Source: Candidatus Latescibacterota bacterium
GTDB lineage: Bacteria > Latescibacterota > UBA2968 > UBA8231
Length of the DNA: 64,000 bases
NCBI GenBank assembly: GCA_022819745.1
Contig: JAJEGS010000034.1
Span: forward strand, 124,001 to 188,000
Reading direction: 5' to 3'
Under the pieces are notes generated by a model. That model did not search any database and had not been told where the DNA came from. It saw only the letters and a list, made by a program, of their open reading frames with translations. The translations under genes and the position numbers were made by a program. Below, in pieces: positions 56,304 through 64,000 of this stretch (positions are counted from its first letter, which is position 1; every line of letters starts with the position of its first letter).

Positions 56304-59300
56304 ATGAACGAGGTTAAGATGAACCACGCGGCCCCGAGCCAGCAGAAGGCATTCGGCCACATCCTCGGACAGCAATACACAGTTTTCGACGGGCTGGCTG
56401 GGATGTACGTGGAAGCCTTCCACCAAGACCGCCACGGCCTCCTCTGGATCGGCACAACCGACGGCGGCGTAAGCCGCTTCGACGGAGCGCATTTTGACAC
56501 CTTCGGCCTGTCGGATGGGCTGCCCCATCTCTCCGTAACAGCTATTGACGAAGATGCGGACGGACGGCTGTTATTCGGCACGTTCGGCGGTGGAATAGCA
56601 GCCTACGACGGGCGCGGCTTTCAGGTGTACACCACCGAACACGGGCTACCTTCCAACGACATATTCGGTCTGCAACCCCAAGCCGACGGCTCGATGCGAG
56701 TGCTGACCACAGCGGGAGTGGGTCGGTTCGTCGAAGGACGGTGCGTAGAGTGCATGACGGAACTAGCGGGTAAGCCCCTAGGACTGGTGTACGACATGGC
56801 GACCGACTCGGCGGGTACGACGTGGCTGGCGACGCAGGGGCGCGGAGTCCTCAGCATGGATGGCCAGCGCATGAATACAGATTCAGGTGATGAACATGAC
56901 GCTGTGCAGTTGCAGTGGCCTTGGAATTTCGCTCAAGACGCTGCTGGCAACCTGTGGATCGGTTTCCGCTACGTAGGCACAGAAGTGGTTGTAGGCCGCT
57001 ACGATCCCGCGAGCCGACAATTCGAGATCATCCGCGTGGACGATGGGGCTGAGGGGGCGGAAGTCGTCCTGAATGGAACGCGCCATGTGCGCGTGGACGA
57101 CCGCGATCAGCTCTGGCTGAGCCGCCGAGGTGTGCTAGTGTACGACGGAGAGGAATGGCATCCTTTCTCAGCCAACTTGCCAGGTGTTCACTTTTCGGGC
57201 ACGCGCCTGACCTACGAGGATAGCGAGGGAAATATCTGGGTAGGGCTGTGGGGAGGCGGGCTGATCTTTTGCGATCCAACCAGTATTCAGCTATACGACA
57301 AAAAAGACGGCCTGCCCGACAGCGAGGTTCGGTGTCTGAGAGAAGATCAGGAGGGCCGGATCTGGATTGGCACGACCGGAGGCTTGGCCTGCTTAGAGGA
57401 CAACCAGATCCGGCCGGTGGAGGTCGGTTATACCGTCTTGTCTATGGTAGTAGATCGACAAGGGCAGGTTTGGAGCAATGGCCCCGAGGGACAAGTATTC
57501 AAGTCGGTAGGTAGAGAAACCCAAGCGGTCGCGCTGACTGCAGAGGGTGTAGAAATCAATATGTTATTCCAAGGCCGGGAAGGGCGCTTAATCGCCTGCA
57601 CTTCCGAGTGGCAACTGGGACGGATCGAAGCAAACCGCTTCATTGCGATTGAAGATCTGCGGCCTCTGGGTTATAGAGTCGTGTTACAGGATCGAGAAGG
57701 CTCCTTCTGGATGGGTCTGTATGGAACAAGGCCAGCTCTATACAATTACAAGGATGGTCATCTCCGTGCGTGTGACATGGCCGGCATAGAGGCCGTCGGC
57801 TATGTGAATGCTTTGTGTGAGTACCAAGACGCGATTTGGGTGGGAACCACTCACGGCCTTTTCGCCATTTCCTACCAAGCCAAAGAAGTGCGCCAATTTA
57901 CGGCAGACCAAGGCGATCTATCCGCCAATGGCATTATGGCCTTGGTGGCCGACCCGCAGCAAGCATGTCTGTGGATTGGAACCAGCGGCGGCGGCGTGCT
58001 GAAGTACGACGGTCAAACCTTCCAAAGCATCCGCCTCGGCAAGTCCGCGCTTGAAAATATCGTCGATGCCATTCTGCGCGATAGCCAAGGCCAACTGTGG
58101 TTCGGGACGCGGGCTGGCCTCATTGCGTATCAGCCTGGAGAAACGCCGCCTCGCATCCGCATCCGCCAAGTCGTGGCCGGGCGTACCTGGGATGAACCCC
58201 AAGCCGTGTCCTGCCCGGAGAGCACCCCCGAGATTCAGTTCCACTTCCAGGGCCTCAGCTTCAGGAGCGGGGCCGAGCAAATGCGCTACAGCCATCGGCT
58301 CGTCGGCCACGGTCCGGCAGAAGAGTGGAGCGCATTCGCGCCCGCCAATCGGGTGACGTACCAAGACGTGCCCGCTGGCCTGTTCCACTTTGAAGTGAGG
58401 ACCATGGATCGGGATGGCTTGATGTCGGACGTAGCTCGCCTAGAAGTGCAAGTAGTCCCCACTCATCTCCGTCGTCTAGAGCAAATGCTGCGGGTCTCAA
58501 ATCAGGGTTTTCTCAGCCAGAGCCAAGCCATGGCACGGCTGCTCGAACAAGTCGAATCAATGGCCGAGACGGATATGACGGTGCTGGTGCTGGGCGAGAC
58601 CGGAGTCGGCAAGGGCGTGCTGGCGCGGCTGCTCCACAATCTCAGCCCGCGCCAAGCAAGTCCCTTTATAGCGGTCAATTGCGGGGGCCTGTCCGCCGGG
58701 CTGATCGAAAGCGAACTATTCGGCCACGAAAAGGGGGCCTTTACCAGCGCAAACGCGCAAAAGATCGGCTACTTTGAACGGGCCGATGGCGGCACCTTGT
58801 TCCTCGACGAAGTGGGCGATCTGCCCTTAGACTCCCAACGGGCCTTGCTCCACATCTTGGAGGAGGGTCACCTGACGCGCGTCGGCGGCGAGCAGTCCAT
58901 CCCGGTAGATGTGCGGGTCGTCGCTGCGACCAACAAGGACCTCGAAGAAGCCATTCAGGCGGGGACGTTCCGCGAGGATCTGTTCTATCGGCTGAGCGTA
59001 CTCTCGGTAGTACTGCCGCCCTTGCGGGAGCGTCAGGAGGATATCCCGCTCTTGGCGGCGCATTTTGCCAGCCGGTGTGCCGAACAGCTAGGGCGACCGA
59101 CGCCGGTTTTGGGCGAGGAGTTGGTGGCGCATTTGCAGCAATACGCGTGGCCGGGGAATGTGCGCGAGTTGGAGCACGTAATTCAGCAGGCGGTCGTGTT
59201 GGGCGACAGGGACGTCATTCAGGTGGCGGACGTGCCGTTTCAGGCTGCCGAGACAGAGCTTGCCCTACCTGTTGAACAAGACTTCGACGGGGATACTGAA

Positions 59301-59462
59301 GATGAGGACGAAAAGCAGCGCATTTTAGCGGCCCTCCGAGCCACGAACTGGCGGATCTATGGTCCGCGAGGGGCGGCTCGGTTGTTGGGCATGGGCCCGG
59401 AGAAGCTGCGGTATCGAATGCGCAAGCACGGGTTGCAACGGCCAGAAAGGCCCTCGCAGTAA
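56304..59462 (+). CDS. Cytoplasmic beta-propeller / Y_Y_Y / sigma-54 AAA+ / Fis-HTH activator
   Basis: 1052 aa. Residues about 35-610 hold many two-component-regulator-type propeller repeats (LLWIGTTDGGVSRFDG, NIWVGLWGGGL, LWIGTSGGGVLKYDG); a Y_Y_Y domain follows (about 612-717). A sigma-54 activator AAA+ domain has Walker A GETGVGKG (about 762), a GAFTSA loop (about 811; canonical GAFTGA), FLDEVGD Walker B and PGNVREL. A Fis-type helix-turn-helix ends the protein (about 1005-1045). I see no signal peptide or membrane segment, so the propeller should sense a cytoplasmic ligand. The start may instead be the ATG at 56319 with GAGG upstream. It ends 360 bases before the next gene. Confidence 0.88.
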   Translation: MNEVKMNHAAPSQQKAFGHILGQQYTVFDGLAGMYVEAFHQDRHGLLWIGTTDGGVSRFDGAHFDTFGLSDGLPHLSVTAIDEDADGRLLFGTFGGGIAAYDGRGFQVYTTEHGLPSNDIFGLQPQADGSMRVLTTAGVGRFVEGRCVECMTELAGKPLGLVYDMATDSAGTTWLATQGRGVLSMDGQRMNTDSGDEHDAVQLQWPWNFAQDAAGNLWIGFRYVGTEVVVGRYDPASRQFEIIRVDDGAEGAEVVLNGTRHVRVDDRDQLWLSRRGVLVYDGEEWHPFSANLPGVHFSGTRLTYEDSEGNIWVGLWGGGLIFCDPTSIQLYDKKDGLPDSEVRCLREDQEGRIWIGTTGGLACLEDNQIRPVEVGYTVLSMVVDRQGQVWSNGPEGQVFKSVGRETQAVALTAEGVEINMLFQGREGRLIACTSEWQLGRIEANRFIAIEDLRPLGYRVVLQDREGSFWMGLYGTRPALYNYKDGHLRACDMAGIEAVGYVNALCEYQDAIWVGTTHGLFAISYQAKEVRQFTADQGDLSANGIMALVADPQQACLWIGTSGGGVLKYDGQTFQSIRLGKSALENIVDAILRDSQGQLWFGTRAGLIAYQPGETPPRIRIRQVVAGRTWDEPQAVSCPESTPEIQFHFQGLSFRSGAEQMRYSHRLVGHGPAEEWSAFAPANRVTYQDVPAGLFHFEVRTMDRDGLMSDVARLEVQVVPTHLRRLEQMLRVSNQGFLSQSQAMARLLEQVESMAETDMTVLVLGETGVGKGVLARLLHNLSPRQASPFIAVNCGGLSAGLIESELFGHEKGAFTSANAQKIGYFERADGGTLFLDEVGDLPLDSQRALLHILEEGHLTRVGGEQSIPVDVRVVAATNKDLEEAIQAGTFREDLFYRLSVLSVVLPPLRERQEDIPLLAAHFASRCAEQLGRPTPVLGEELVAHLQQYAWPGNVRELEHVIQQAVVLGDRDVIQVADVPFQAAETELALPVEQDFDGDTEDEDEKQRILAALRATNWRIYGPRGAARLLGMGPEKLRYRMRKHGLQRPERPSQ

Positions 59463-59510
59463 GAGCTTGTGCGGAAGATCGCGAATTAGAGAAGTCGCCG
59501 TTCGTAAAAA

Positions 59511-59550
59511 GTCGTTCAAAAGTCGTTCAAAAGTCGTTTGTTTGAACGGA
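59511..59550 (+). promoter_or_regulatory. Tandem 11-base repeats, candidate activator-binding site
   Basis: AGTCGTTCAAA occurs twice in full and a third partial copy follows, with an 11-base period (one helical turn). The inverted GTTTGAACGG completes it, so CGTTCAAA faces TTTGAACG. It lies about 130-170 bases upstream of the -24/-12 promoter, the normal distance for an enhancer-binding protein site. Confidence 0.55.
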
Positions 59551-59633
59551 AAATCGTAGATCAGGCTTGCAACGACATCTAATGCCCTCCTCGTAGAAAA
59601 GTATTTCTCACTATTTAACCCCCATGTTTTTCA

Positions 59634-59664
59634 ATCCTTTAGGGTAACTCCTAAAGGATTTTTT
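59634..59664 (+). terminator. Rho-independent terminator of the activator gene
   Basis: ATCCTTTAGG-GTAACT-CCTAAAGGAT, a perfect 10-bp stem, followed directly by TTTTT. Confidence 0.9.
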
Positions 59665-59682
59665 GTTCTCGACCCTGATTTA

Positions 59683-59698
59683 TGGCACAAAATGTGCA
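59683..59698 (+). promoter_or_regulatory. Sigma-54 (-24/-12) promoter of the thioredoxin-like operon
   Basis: TGGCACAAAATGTGCA matches TGGCACRNNNNTTGCW with one mismatch (GTGC for TTGC). GG and GC are 10 bases apart. The promoter follows the terminator and lies about 125 bases upstream of the 59823 start. Confidence 0.7.
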
Positions 59699-59822
59699 TT
59701 ACGTCGATTCCAAGAGCCGTAAAAACAGTTTACGCATTTTGGACGAGAGGCTCTTATAGAGCAATAGACCGTCCATCAACCTCCCCCGACCTTATCCGGG
59801 GACACCTAGAAGGAGACTTCAG

Positions 59823-61190
59823 ATGAGTTCCTTTCGTTCGATGAAGTACCAAATCCTCGCAGCGGCAGCTCTGCTCCTCAGCGGCCCCTACATCACCGCA
59901 GCCGCAGACCCAGCCGACCAAGCCCAGTGGAGCGAGTCCGTCCCCCTTGGCGACTCTCCTTGGACCGGTCCGGGCGAGCGCATAGAGGCATATATTGTCG
60001 ATGGCTTGCTGCACGCCCGCCGCCTCGACCAAAACGACAACCCCCGTTGGCACCTCATCCTCGCCGAAGCCGACCCAAACCAACCTCCTACTCTCGAACA
60101 ACTCGGCGGCAACACCGCCATCGAAGTGCGCCACGCCAACGGCATGTACTTCGTCCGTGACACCTTTCAGAGTTTCCCCTCGACCCTAGCGGCCCATCGG
60201 CAACAACTGGCACCAGAGGCATTCGCTAGCCTCGACACCACCCTCCGCCAGAATGGCATTGACGGGAACGGGAACAGCTACCGTGTGAATATGACTCCGG
60301 ATAAGCTCCAAGAAATACCACCGGAGGCGTTCGCCAGCGTTGACTCCACTACTCTGGCGGGTCTGGTCAAACAACTGGGGCCGGAGGCGTTCGCCAGCCT
60401 TGACCCCACCACTTTGGCTCTGATCAAAAAACGAGTGCCGGAGGCATTCGCCAGCCTCGCCAGCAGCATTGGCCAAAGTTCACCCCCTCGGGTTCTGCAA
60501 CGCGGCATCTTCAAATGGGAGAAAGATGGGCAACTCTGGGTAGCTCTAGGACCGAATAGGGACCATTGGGATACGCTCATTCGCCTGACTCCCACGACGT
60601 TCGTGCCGGAAAAGCCGAATAAGGGCGCTTTCGCCGACGGAGCTTTTTTGACCTGGGACGACGCCCATGTCTGGGACAGCAGCGGAATGCTGATAGCCAG
60701 CTATGCCTCCCCTTTCATGCTGGACTTTAAGCAGCAACGCTACAAGTTGGCCCGGGGTGCCATACCCTTCAATATCGAAGCCCAGCGCTGGATCAACCCC
60801 ATTGAGCACGGCGACCGCATAGGGTGGTTCAAGGGTAAAGTGGTACTGCTGCACTTTTGGGCTACTTGGTCGCCCGAATCCATCGAACAACTCGCCCACT
60901 ATGACGAGTTATACAAAAAGCACAAAGATCAGGGCCTCGTCGTCATCGCCATCCACAGCGCCGAAGAAGCCGACGATGCGGATGCCTTCGTCGCCGAACG
61001 CGGTTATGAGTTGCCCATAGCAGTGGACGAAGGCGCGAGTGCCCAGCGCTACGGCGTTTGGAACTTCCCCCAATCCGTCCTCCTCAACCGCGAGTGTCGA
61101 ATAGCTTGGCTCAGCAAGGACGGCGAAGCGCCGAGCCAGACTCAACTGAATTACCTGCTCGACGACACCGACAAGTTTCCGACCCACTAA
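59823..61190 (+). CDS. Secreted TlpA-like protein without catalytic cysteines
   Basis: 455 aa with a signal peptide (about 1-28). It has an N-terminal domain shared with the next protein (about 30-120), four PEAFASLD-type repeats (near residues 130, 166, 186, 205), a linker domain and a C-terminal TlpA/thioredoxin fold. The usual WCxxC is WSPES, so both cysteines are gone and it cannot be a disulfide reductase. It probably binds or holds a substrate or partner. It is the first gene after the -24/-12 promoter; the GAAGGAGA site supports the start. Confidence 0.82.
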   Translation: MSSFRSMKYQILAAAALLLSGPYITAAADPADQAQWSESVPLGDSPWTGPGERIEAYIVDGLLHARRLDQNDNPRWHLILAEADPNQPPTLEQLGGNTAIEVRHANGMYFVRDTFQSFPSTLAAHRQQLAPEAFASLDTTLRQNGIDGNGNSYRVNMTPDKLQEIPPEAFASVDSTTLAGLVKQLGPEAFASLDPTTLALIKKRVPEAFASLASSIGQSSPPRVLQRGIFKWEKDGQLWVALGPNRDHWDTLIRLTPTTFVPEKPNKGAFADGAFLTWDDAHVWDSSGMLIASYASPFMLDFKQQRYKLARGAIPFNIEAQRWINPIEHGDRIGWFKGKVVLLHFWATWSPESIEQLAHYDELYKKHKDQGLVVIAIHSAEEADDADAFVAERGYELPIAVDEGASAQRYGVWNFPQSVLLNRECRIAWLSKDGEAPSQTQLNYLLDDTDKFPTH

Positions 61191-61212
61191 CCCCTAGCGA
61201 GAGGTTTTCACC

Positions 61213-62325
61213 ATGACTTGTGCTAAAATTCTCTGCACCGGCCTCGTAGCCGGATTGATCGTCGCCGCCTCAGAAGCCGCCGCAACCTCTTGGTACCATT
61301 CGGAGGACCTACCGGCCTCAGTCGGCGGTTCCGTCCAAGCGCAACTGCGCCAAGGCTGGCTACACGCTTGGCGCGTGGATGCCGAGGGCCAAGAACTGTG
61401 GCATACCATTCTCGGGCGGGCAGATCAACCGGGGCAGATTGAGAAGGTCAACCCTTTTACCATAGTCGTCCACCACCCGGACGGTCAGTCGCATATTCGG
61501 GACGATCTTAACCGGAACCGCCTGTCTGGACACCGCCAAGCACTGGTGGGCGAGCCTTTCCCCGGCCTAGAAACCGAGATCGGCGACCCGACAGCCCAAT
61601 CCACGTACCGGTCTGCCGACAAGCCTTCTACTCACCTGACCCGCTGGCAACGCGACTACTGGGTCTGGGCCGGCTCTGGCCCCTCGGACGCCCTGCTACA
61701 TACCGTCGTCCGCCTCGCCCCCATCCTGACTATTCCCCAGCGCAAAACCTTGGAAAAACCCACATCCGAACAGGCAATCCTACATTGGGACCGCGCCGAA
61801 TTCACCGACGACGGCCAGACCTTTGCCGTCCGCTACATCAGCCCTAGGGAAATGGAAGTCATGCACCAGCGGCACACTCTGGATCAGGGAGCCGTGCCCT
61901 TTGAAATTGACATTGAGCGCTGGGTGGCACCCGTCGCCGGTTATGAAGAGTCCCCCCTGAACAGTCTAGCGCAGTTACAGGGCAAGGTGGTCCTACTCGA
62001 CTTTTGGGCTACGTGGTGTTCGCCCTGCATAGAAAAACTGCCCTATGTCGCCGAGCTATACGAGCGCTATCGGGATCAGGGCTTTATCGTCATTGCCCTG
62101 CATTCGGCGGATCGGGCCGACAACTTAGATAATTATGTCGGCCAGCATGATTATTCGTTCCCGATTGCTCTCGACACGAGCGAGACCGCCTGGCGCTACG
62201 GCGTCACGGGCATACCCCGCTATTTCTTGATCGGCCGGGATAACCGCATCGTCCCTGTAGAGGCACCCGGCAATTTCCCGCCTACTGAAGAGCAAATCAA
62301 GGCGCTGCTGCAGACCGGTAGCTAA
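61213..62325 (+). CDS. Secreted TlpA/ResA-like thioredoxin-fold protein
   Basis: 370 aa with a signal peptide (about 1-24). It shares the N-terminal domain and linker (LHxWRVDAEG, SWYHSE region) with the previous protein, then has a TlpA fold with an intact WATWCSPC site in DFWATWCSPCIEKLPYVAEL. It is probably a periplasmic disulfide reductase or cytochrome-maturation-like protein. With its inactive paralogue 23 bases upstream it forms an active/inactive pair in one operon. Confidence 0.85.
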   Translation: MTCAKILCTGLVAGLIVAASEAAATSWYHSEDLPASVGGSVQAQLRQGWLHAWRVDAEGQELWHTILGRADQPGQIEKVNPFTIVVHHPDGQSHIRDDLNRNRLSGHRQALVGEPFPGLETEIGDPTAQSTYRSADKPSTHLTRWQRDYWVWAGSGPSDALLHTVVRLAPILTIPQRKTLEKPTSEQAILHWDRAEFTDDGQTFAVRYISPREMEVMHQRHTLDQGAVPFEIDIERWVAPVAGYEESPLNSLAQLQGKVVLLDFWATWCSPCIEKLPYVAELYERYRDQGFIVIALHSADRADNLDNYVGQHDYSFPIALDTSETAWRYGVTGIPRYFLIGRDNRIVPVEAPGNFPPTEEQIKALLQTGS

Positions 62326-62378
62326 GTCGGGACCAACAGGTCCATTGTCCTAACGACGCTTCGCCGAAAGGATTAGTT

Positions 62379-62555
62379 ATGCCCCTGATGACACTACCAG
62401 AGGCCGAAAAGCGGCAAATTTTGGCGGCCCTCAAAGTCACCAACTGGCGGATCTATGGCCCGAGGGGGGCAGCTCGTTTGTTGGGTATCGGCCCAGAGAA
62501 GCTGCGGTATCGAATGCGCAAGTACGGACTGAAACGACCAAAAGCTACTTCGTAA
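62379..62555 (+). CDS. Stand-alone Fis-type helix-turn-helix protein
   Basis: 58 aa with an AAAGGA site 7 bases upstream. From EKRQILAALKVTNWRIYGPR onward it is almost identical to the last 45 residues of the sigma-54 activator (ARLLG-GPEKLRYRMRK-GL), at protein and DNA level. It has no other domain. It may bind the activator's own sites and compete with or modulate it. Being short, it would be missed by length-filtered gene calls. It lies 53 bases after the thioredoxin-like gene, probably in its operon. Confidence 0.8.
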   Translation: MPLMTLPEAEKRQILAALKVTNWRIYGPRGAARLLGIGPEKLRYRMRKYGLKRPKATS

Positions 62556-62603
62556 ATGCCAGCCCCGTAGCATGGACAATCACCGAGGGTTTTCCTACAA
62601 TCA

Positions 62604-62625
62604 ATCCCTCCCCCCAAGGAGGGAT
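62604..62625 (+). promoter_or_regulatory. Hairpin sequestering the Shine-Dalgarno of the 62630 gene
   Basis: ATCCCTCC (62604-62611), loop CCCCAA, and its exact complement GGAGGGAT (62618-62625) form an 8-bp GC-rich stem. The Shine-Dalgarno AAGGAGGG is inside the stem, 5 bases before the ATG, so translation would be low unless the stem is opened. Confidence 0.7.
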
Positions 62626-62629
62626 CCCA

Positions 62630-64000
62630 ATGTCATATCAACGCCCAATCGGTTTGATCGTCGGTTTCTTGGCCGTTCTCGCCGTCTGTGCTAGCTACGG
62701 AGCCGAGCAACACTACTCGCCCCAAGAGCTAAAAGCGGCGAAAGCACAACTGCGCGAGCACAATCGGTTGTGGACGTTCGAGGAGGGAGCCATCCTCGGC
62801 CAGAAATGGACGAGTCGTGCGCCAGAGGACGCCGAACTGCGGGCGCTCTACGCGCGTCAGCTAGAGGGGCAGTTGGACGGGCGCCGAGAGATCCAAGAGC
62901 AAGCCGACGCGATCTTGGAACGGGAGCCGGACAATCCGTGGGGGCTCTACGCCCAAGCACTCGCGTTTCTGACGGACTGGCAGCATTTCGACGAGGCAGC
63001 CGAGTCTAGCCTACGAGCTTGGGAGCTGCTGCCCCAGCCGGAATTCGCCGCGACGTACCTTCAGGCGCTTCGGTTCAGGAATACGGAAGCGGGAATGGCA
63101 TTTCTGGACTCCCTAGATGCGGAGACGCTCCAGCATCCCGAAATCCTCCATGCCCGCGCGGAACTCGAGTACCGGGCACAGTACTCGCTGAATAATCCCG
63201 CCTATGCGGACACGAGCTTCGCTACTCTGGCCACGCTGCGAGCGCGTTGGCCCGACCACGTCAGCGGCTACCTTAGCGCCGCGCAACAACTACACCGGTC
63301 CGACAAGCCGCAGGAGGCGCTCTCGCTAATTGAAGAGGCCATTCGTCTCTCCCCAAGCTCCGCAGATGTGCGCTATTTGCATTGGCAGATTCTCAACGAG
63401 ACGGATCAGCTCCCCGCCGACGAGCGACGCGCCGCCATTGAGGCCAGCATCGCCGCCTATCGGCAGGCCGTGCCGGAGACCGTGCGCGGCCTCGCCCTGC
63501 TCACCATGGCTTATAGAAACGTACTCGAGGACGAAGAGCAGGCCGCGGCGTTCGAGGCGAAGCTGATGGCGCAGGCTCCCGCGAGTTGGCATGCGTCGCG
63601 GGTCCACCAAGAGAAGTTCCGACGGGAGTACCAACGCTTACAGTCTGAGTTGGAGCGCATCGTCCGCAGGGACGCGCCCGAGTACCAAAATCGGCTTCGC
63701 CTCATCTGCGACGCGGCCTATCGGTTCCTCGAAAAACCCCTCTACGACGATAGCTTCCGCGAGGGGCCGTACCGAGCGCTTCTTAGTTCCCTAAGCGCCA
63801 TGAACCCGGTTCCGGCCGAGGAACTCGCCGAGGCGGTGCGCGGCTTGGTCCGCTACGAGCAGCAGCCCAACCCGTACGTAACGTACGGTGCCCTTATCTT
63901 GATGACTGATCGCACGCCGTACGCCGAGGAGGCGGCCGAACTCGCTCAGGGCGTCATACAAGCCATGCTTGATAGAGCCGAAGAGGAAGCGGGAGGGTCG
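62630..64000 (+). CDS. Secreted TPR-like repeat protein (partial, runs off the right edge)
   Basis: The frame starts MSYQRPIGLIVGFLAVLAV at 62630 and stays open for 457 codons to the window edge. A signal peptide (about 1-26) is followed by helical, Ala/Glu/Leu-rich repeats typical of tetratricopeptide arrays (for example KPQEALSLIEEAIRLSPSS and EQADAILEREPDNPW). Periplasmic scaffolding is likely; no catalytic domain is visible yet. It follows the orphan HTH gene and shares the operon direction. Confidence 0.8.
   Translation, partial: MSYQRPIGLIVGFLAVLAVCASYGAEQHYSPQELKAAKAQLREHNRLWTFEEGAILGQKWTSRAPEDAELRALYARQLEGQLDGRREIQEQADAILEREPDNPWGLYAQALAFLTDWQHFDEAAESSLRAWELLPQPEFAATYLQALRFRNTEAGMAFLDSLDAETLQHPEILHARAELEYRAQYSLNNPAYADTSFATLATLRARWPDHVSGYLSAAQQLHRSDKPQEALSLIEEAIRLSPSSADVRYLHWQILNETDQLPADERRAAIEASIAAYRQAVPETVRGLALLTMAYRNVLEDEEQAAAFEAKLMAQAPASWHASRVHQEKFRREYQRLQSELERIVRRDAPEYQNRLRLICDAAYRFLEKPLYDDSFREGPYRALLSSLSAMNPVPAEELAEAVRGLVRYEQQPNPYVTYGALILMTDRTPYAEEAAELAQGVIQAMLDRAEEEAGGS

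Larger units (their letters stand above)
59463..59822. other. Regulatory intergenic region after the sigma-54 activator
   Basis: 360 bases with no gene. In order it holds tandem 11-base repeats (59511-59550), a strong terminator (59634-59664), a -24/-12 promoter (59683-59698) and a leader with a CCCCG/CGGGG hairpin near 59780-59800 before the next start. Confidence 0.8.

Overview
The window looks like chromosomal DNA of a Gram-negative, heterotrophic environmental bacterium. It is GC-rich (about 58-60% by eye), carries an outer-membrane porin and exported proteins, and mixes FlgD-type C-terminal Ig domains, discoidin-like domains, PhyH dioxygenases, a sulfatase, a BNR sialidase-like protein and many TIM-barrel sugar enzymes. 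This gene style is typical of uncultivated phyla such as Latescibacterota or Poribacteria. That placement is an inference from gene content; there is no rRNA or tRNA in the window to confirm it.

Layout. 1-4.0 kb: start of a Tat-exported protein (minus strand, running off the left edge), a non-coding stretch with strong hairpins, a degenerate M23/LytM membrane protein and a large secreted discoidin/FlgD-like protein. 4.0-17.1 kb: nitrate assimilation as two divergent operons. The minus-strand operon encodes a fused FeS/DmsC-like membrane electron carrier, nitrate reductase NarB, a nitrate ABC transporter (NrtABCD-like), an outer-membrane porin and an unknown protein. The plus-strand operon encodes nitrite reductase NirB (split by a one-base frameshift) and NirD. 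Each operon has a -24/-12 (sigma-54) promoter match in the AT-rich region between them. 17.1-17.7 kb: a ParE/Phd-type toxin-antitoxin pair. 18.2-28.2 kb: catabolic genes, including a coupled phyH-dgcN-dgcA operon (D-glutamate use by analogy), a C39-like peptidase, sugar kinase, amidohydrolase, NUDIX, a UxuA-like enzyme and a second discoidin/FlgD-like protein. A 156-bp MITE with 18-bp TIRs and an 8-bp target duplication lies at 21154-21309.

28.4-39.1 kb is an accessory region: a solo TnpB element; an AT-rich two-gene module of an XRE-HTH/P-loop NTPase and a DUF6602-like PD-(D/E)XK nuclease gene bracketed by inverted repeats; a few metabolic genes; and a PaeR7I-type restriction-modification pair. 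39.2-56.3 kb is mostly metabolic: CinA-like, glutathione peroxidase, sulfatase, Uma2, HemF, Psd, UxuA-like, ornithine cyclodeaminase family, a tandem DUF4159 pair, EamA, PHP, sialidase, a broken HigA, a tandem pair of unknown family and an aldo/keto reductase.

56.3-64 kb holds the most unusual unit. It contains a 1052-aa cytoplasmic beta-propeller/Y_Y_Y/sigma-54 AAA+/Fis-HTH activator, a strong terminator, an 11-bp-period tandem repeat that could be its upstream activating site, a -24/-12 promoter, two secreted thioredoxin-fold proteins (one without catalytic cysteines), a 58-aa stand-alone copy of the activator's own DNA-binding domain, and a secreted repeat-rich protein whose Shine-Dalgarno sequence lies in a perfect hairpin. 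Small palindromic repeats are scattered through intergenic DNA and in places supply stop codons or insert in frame into genes.
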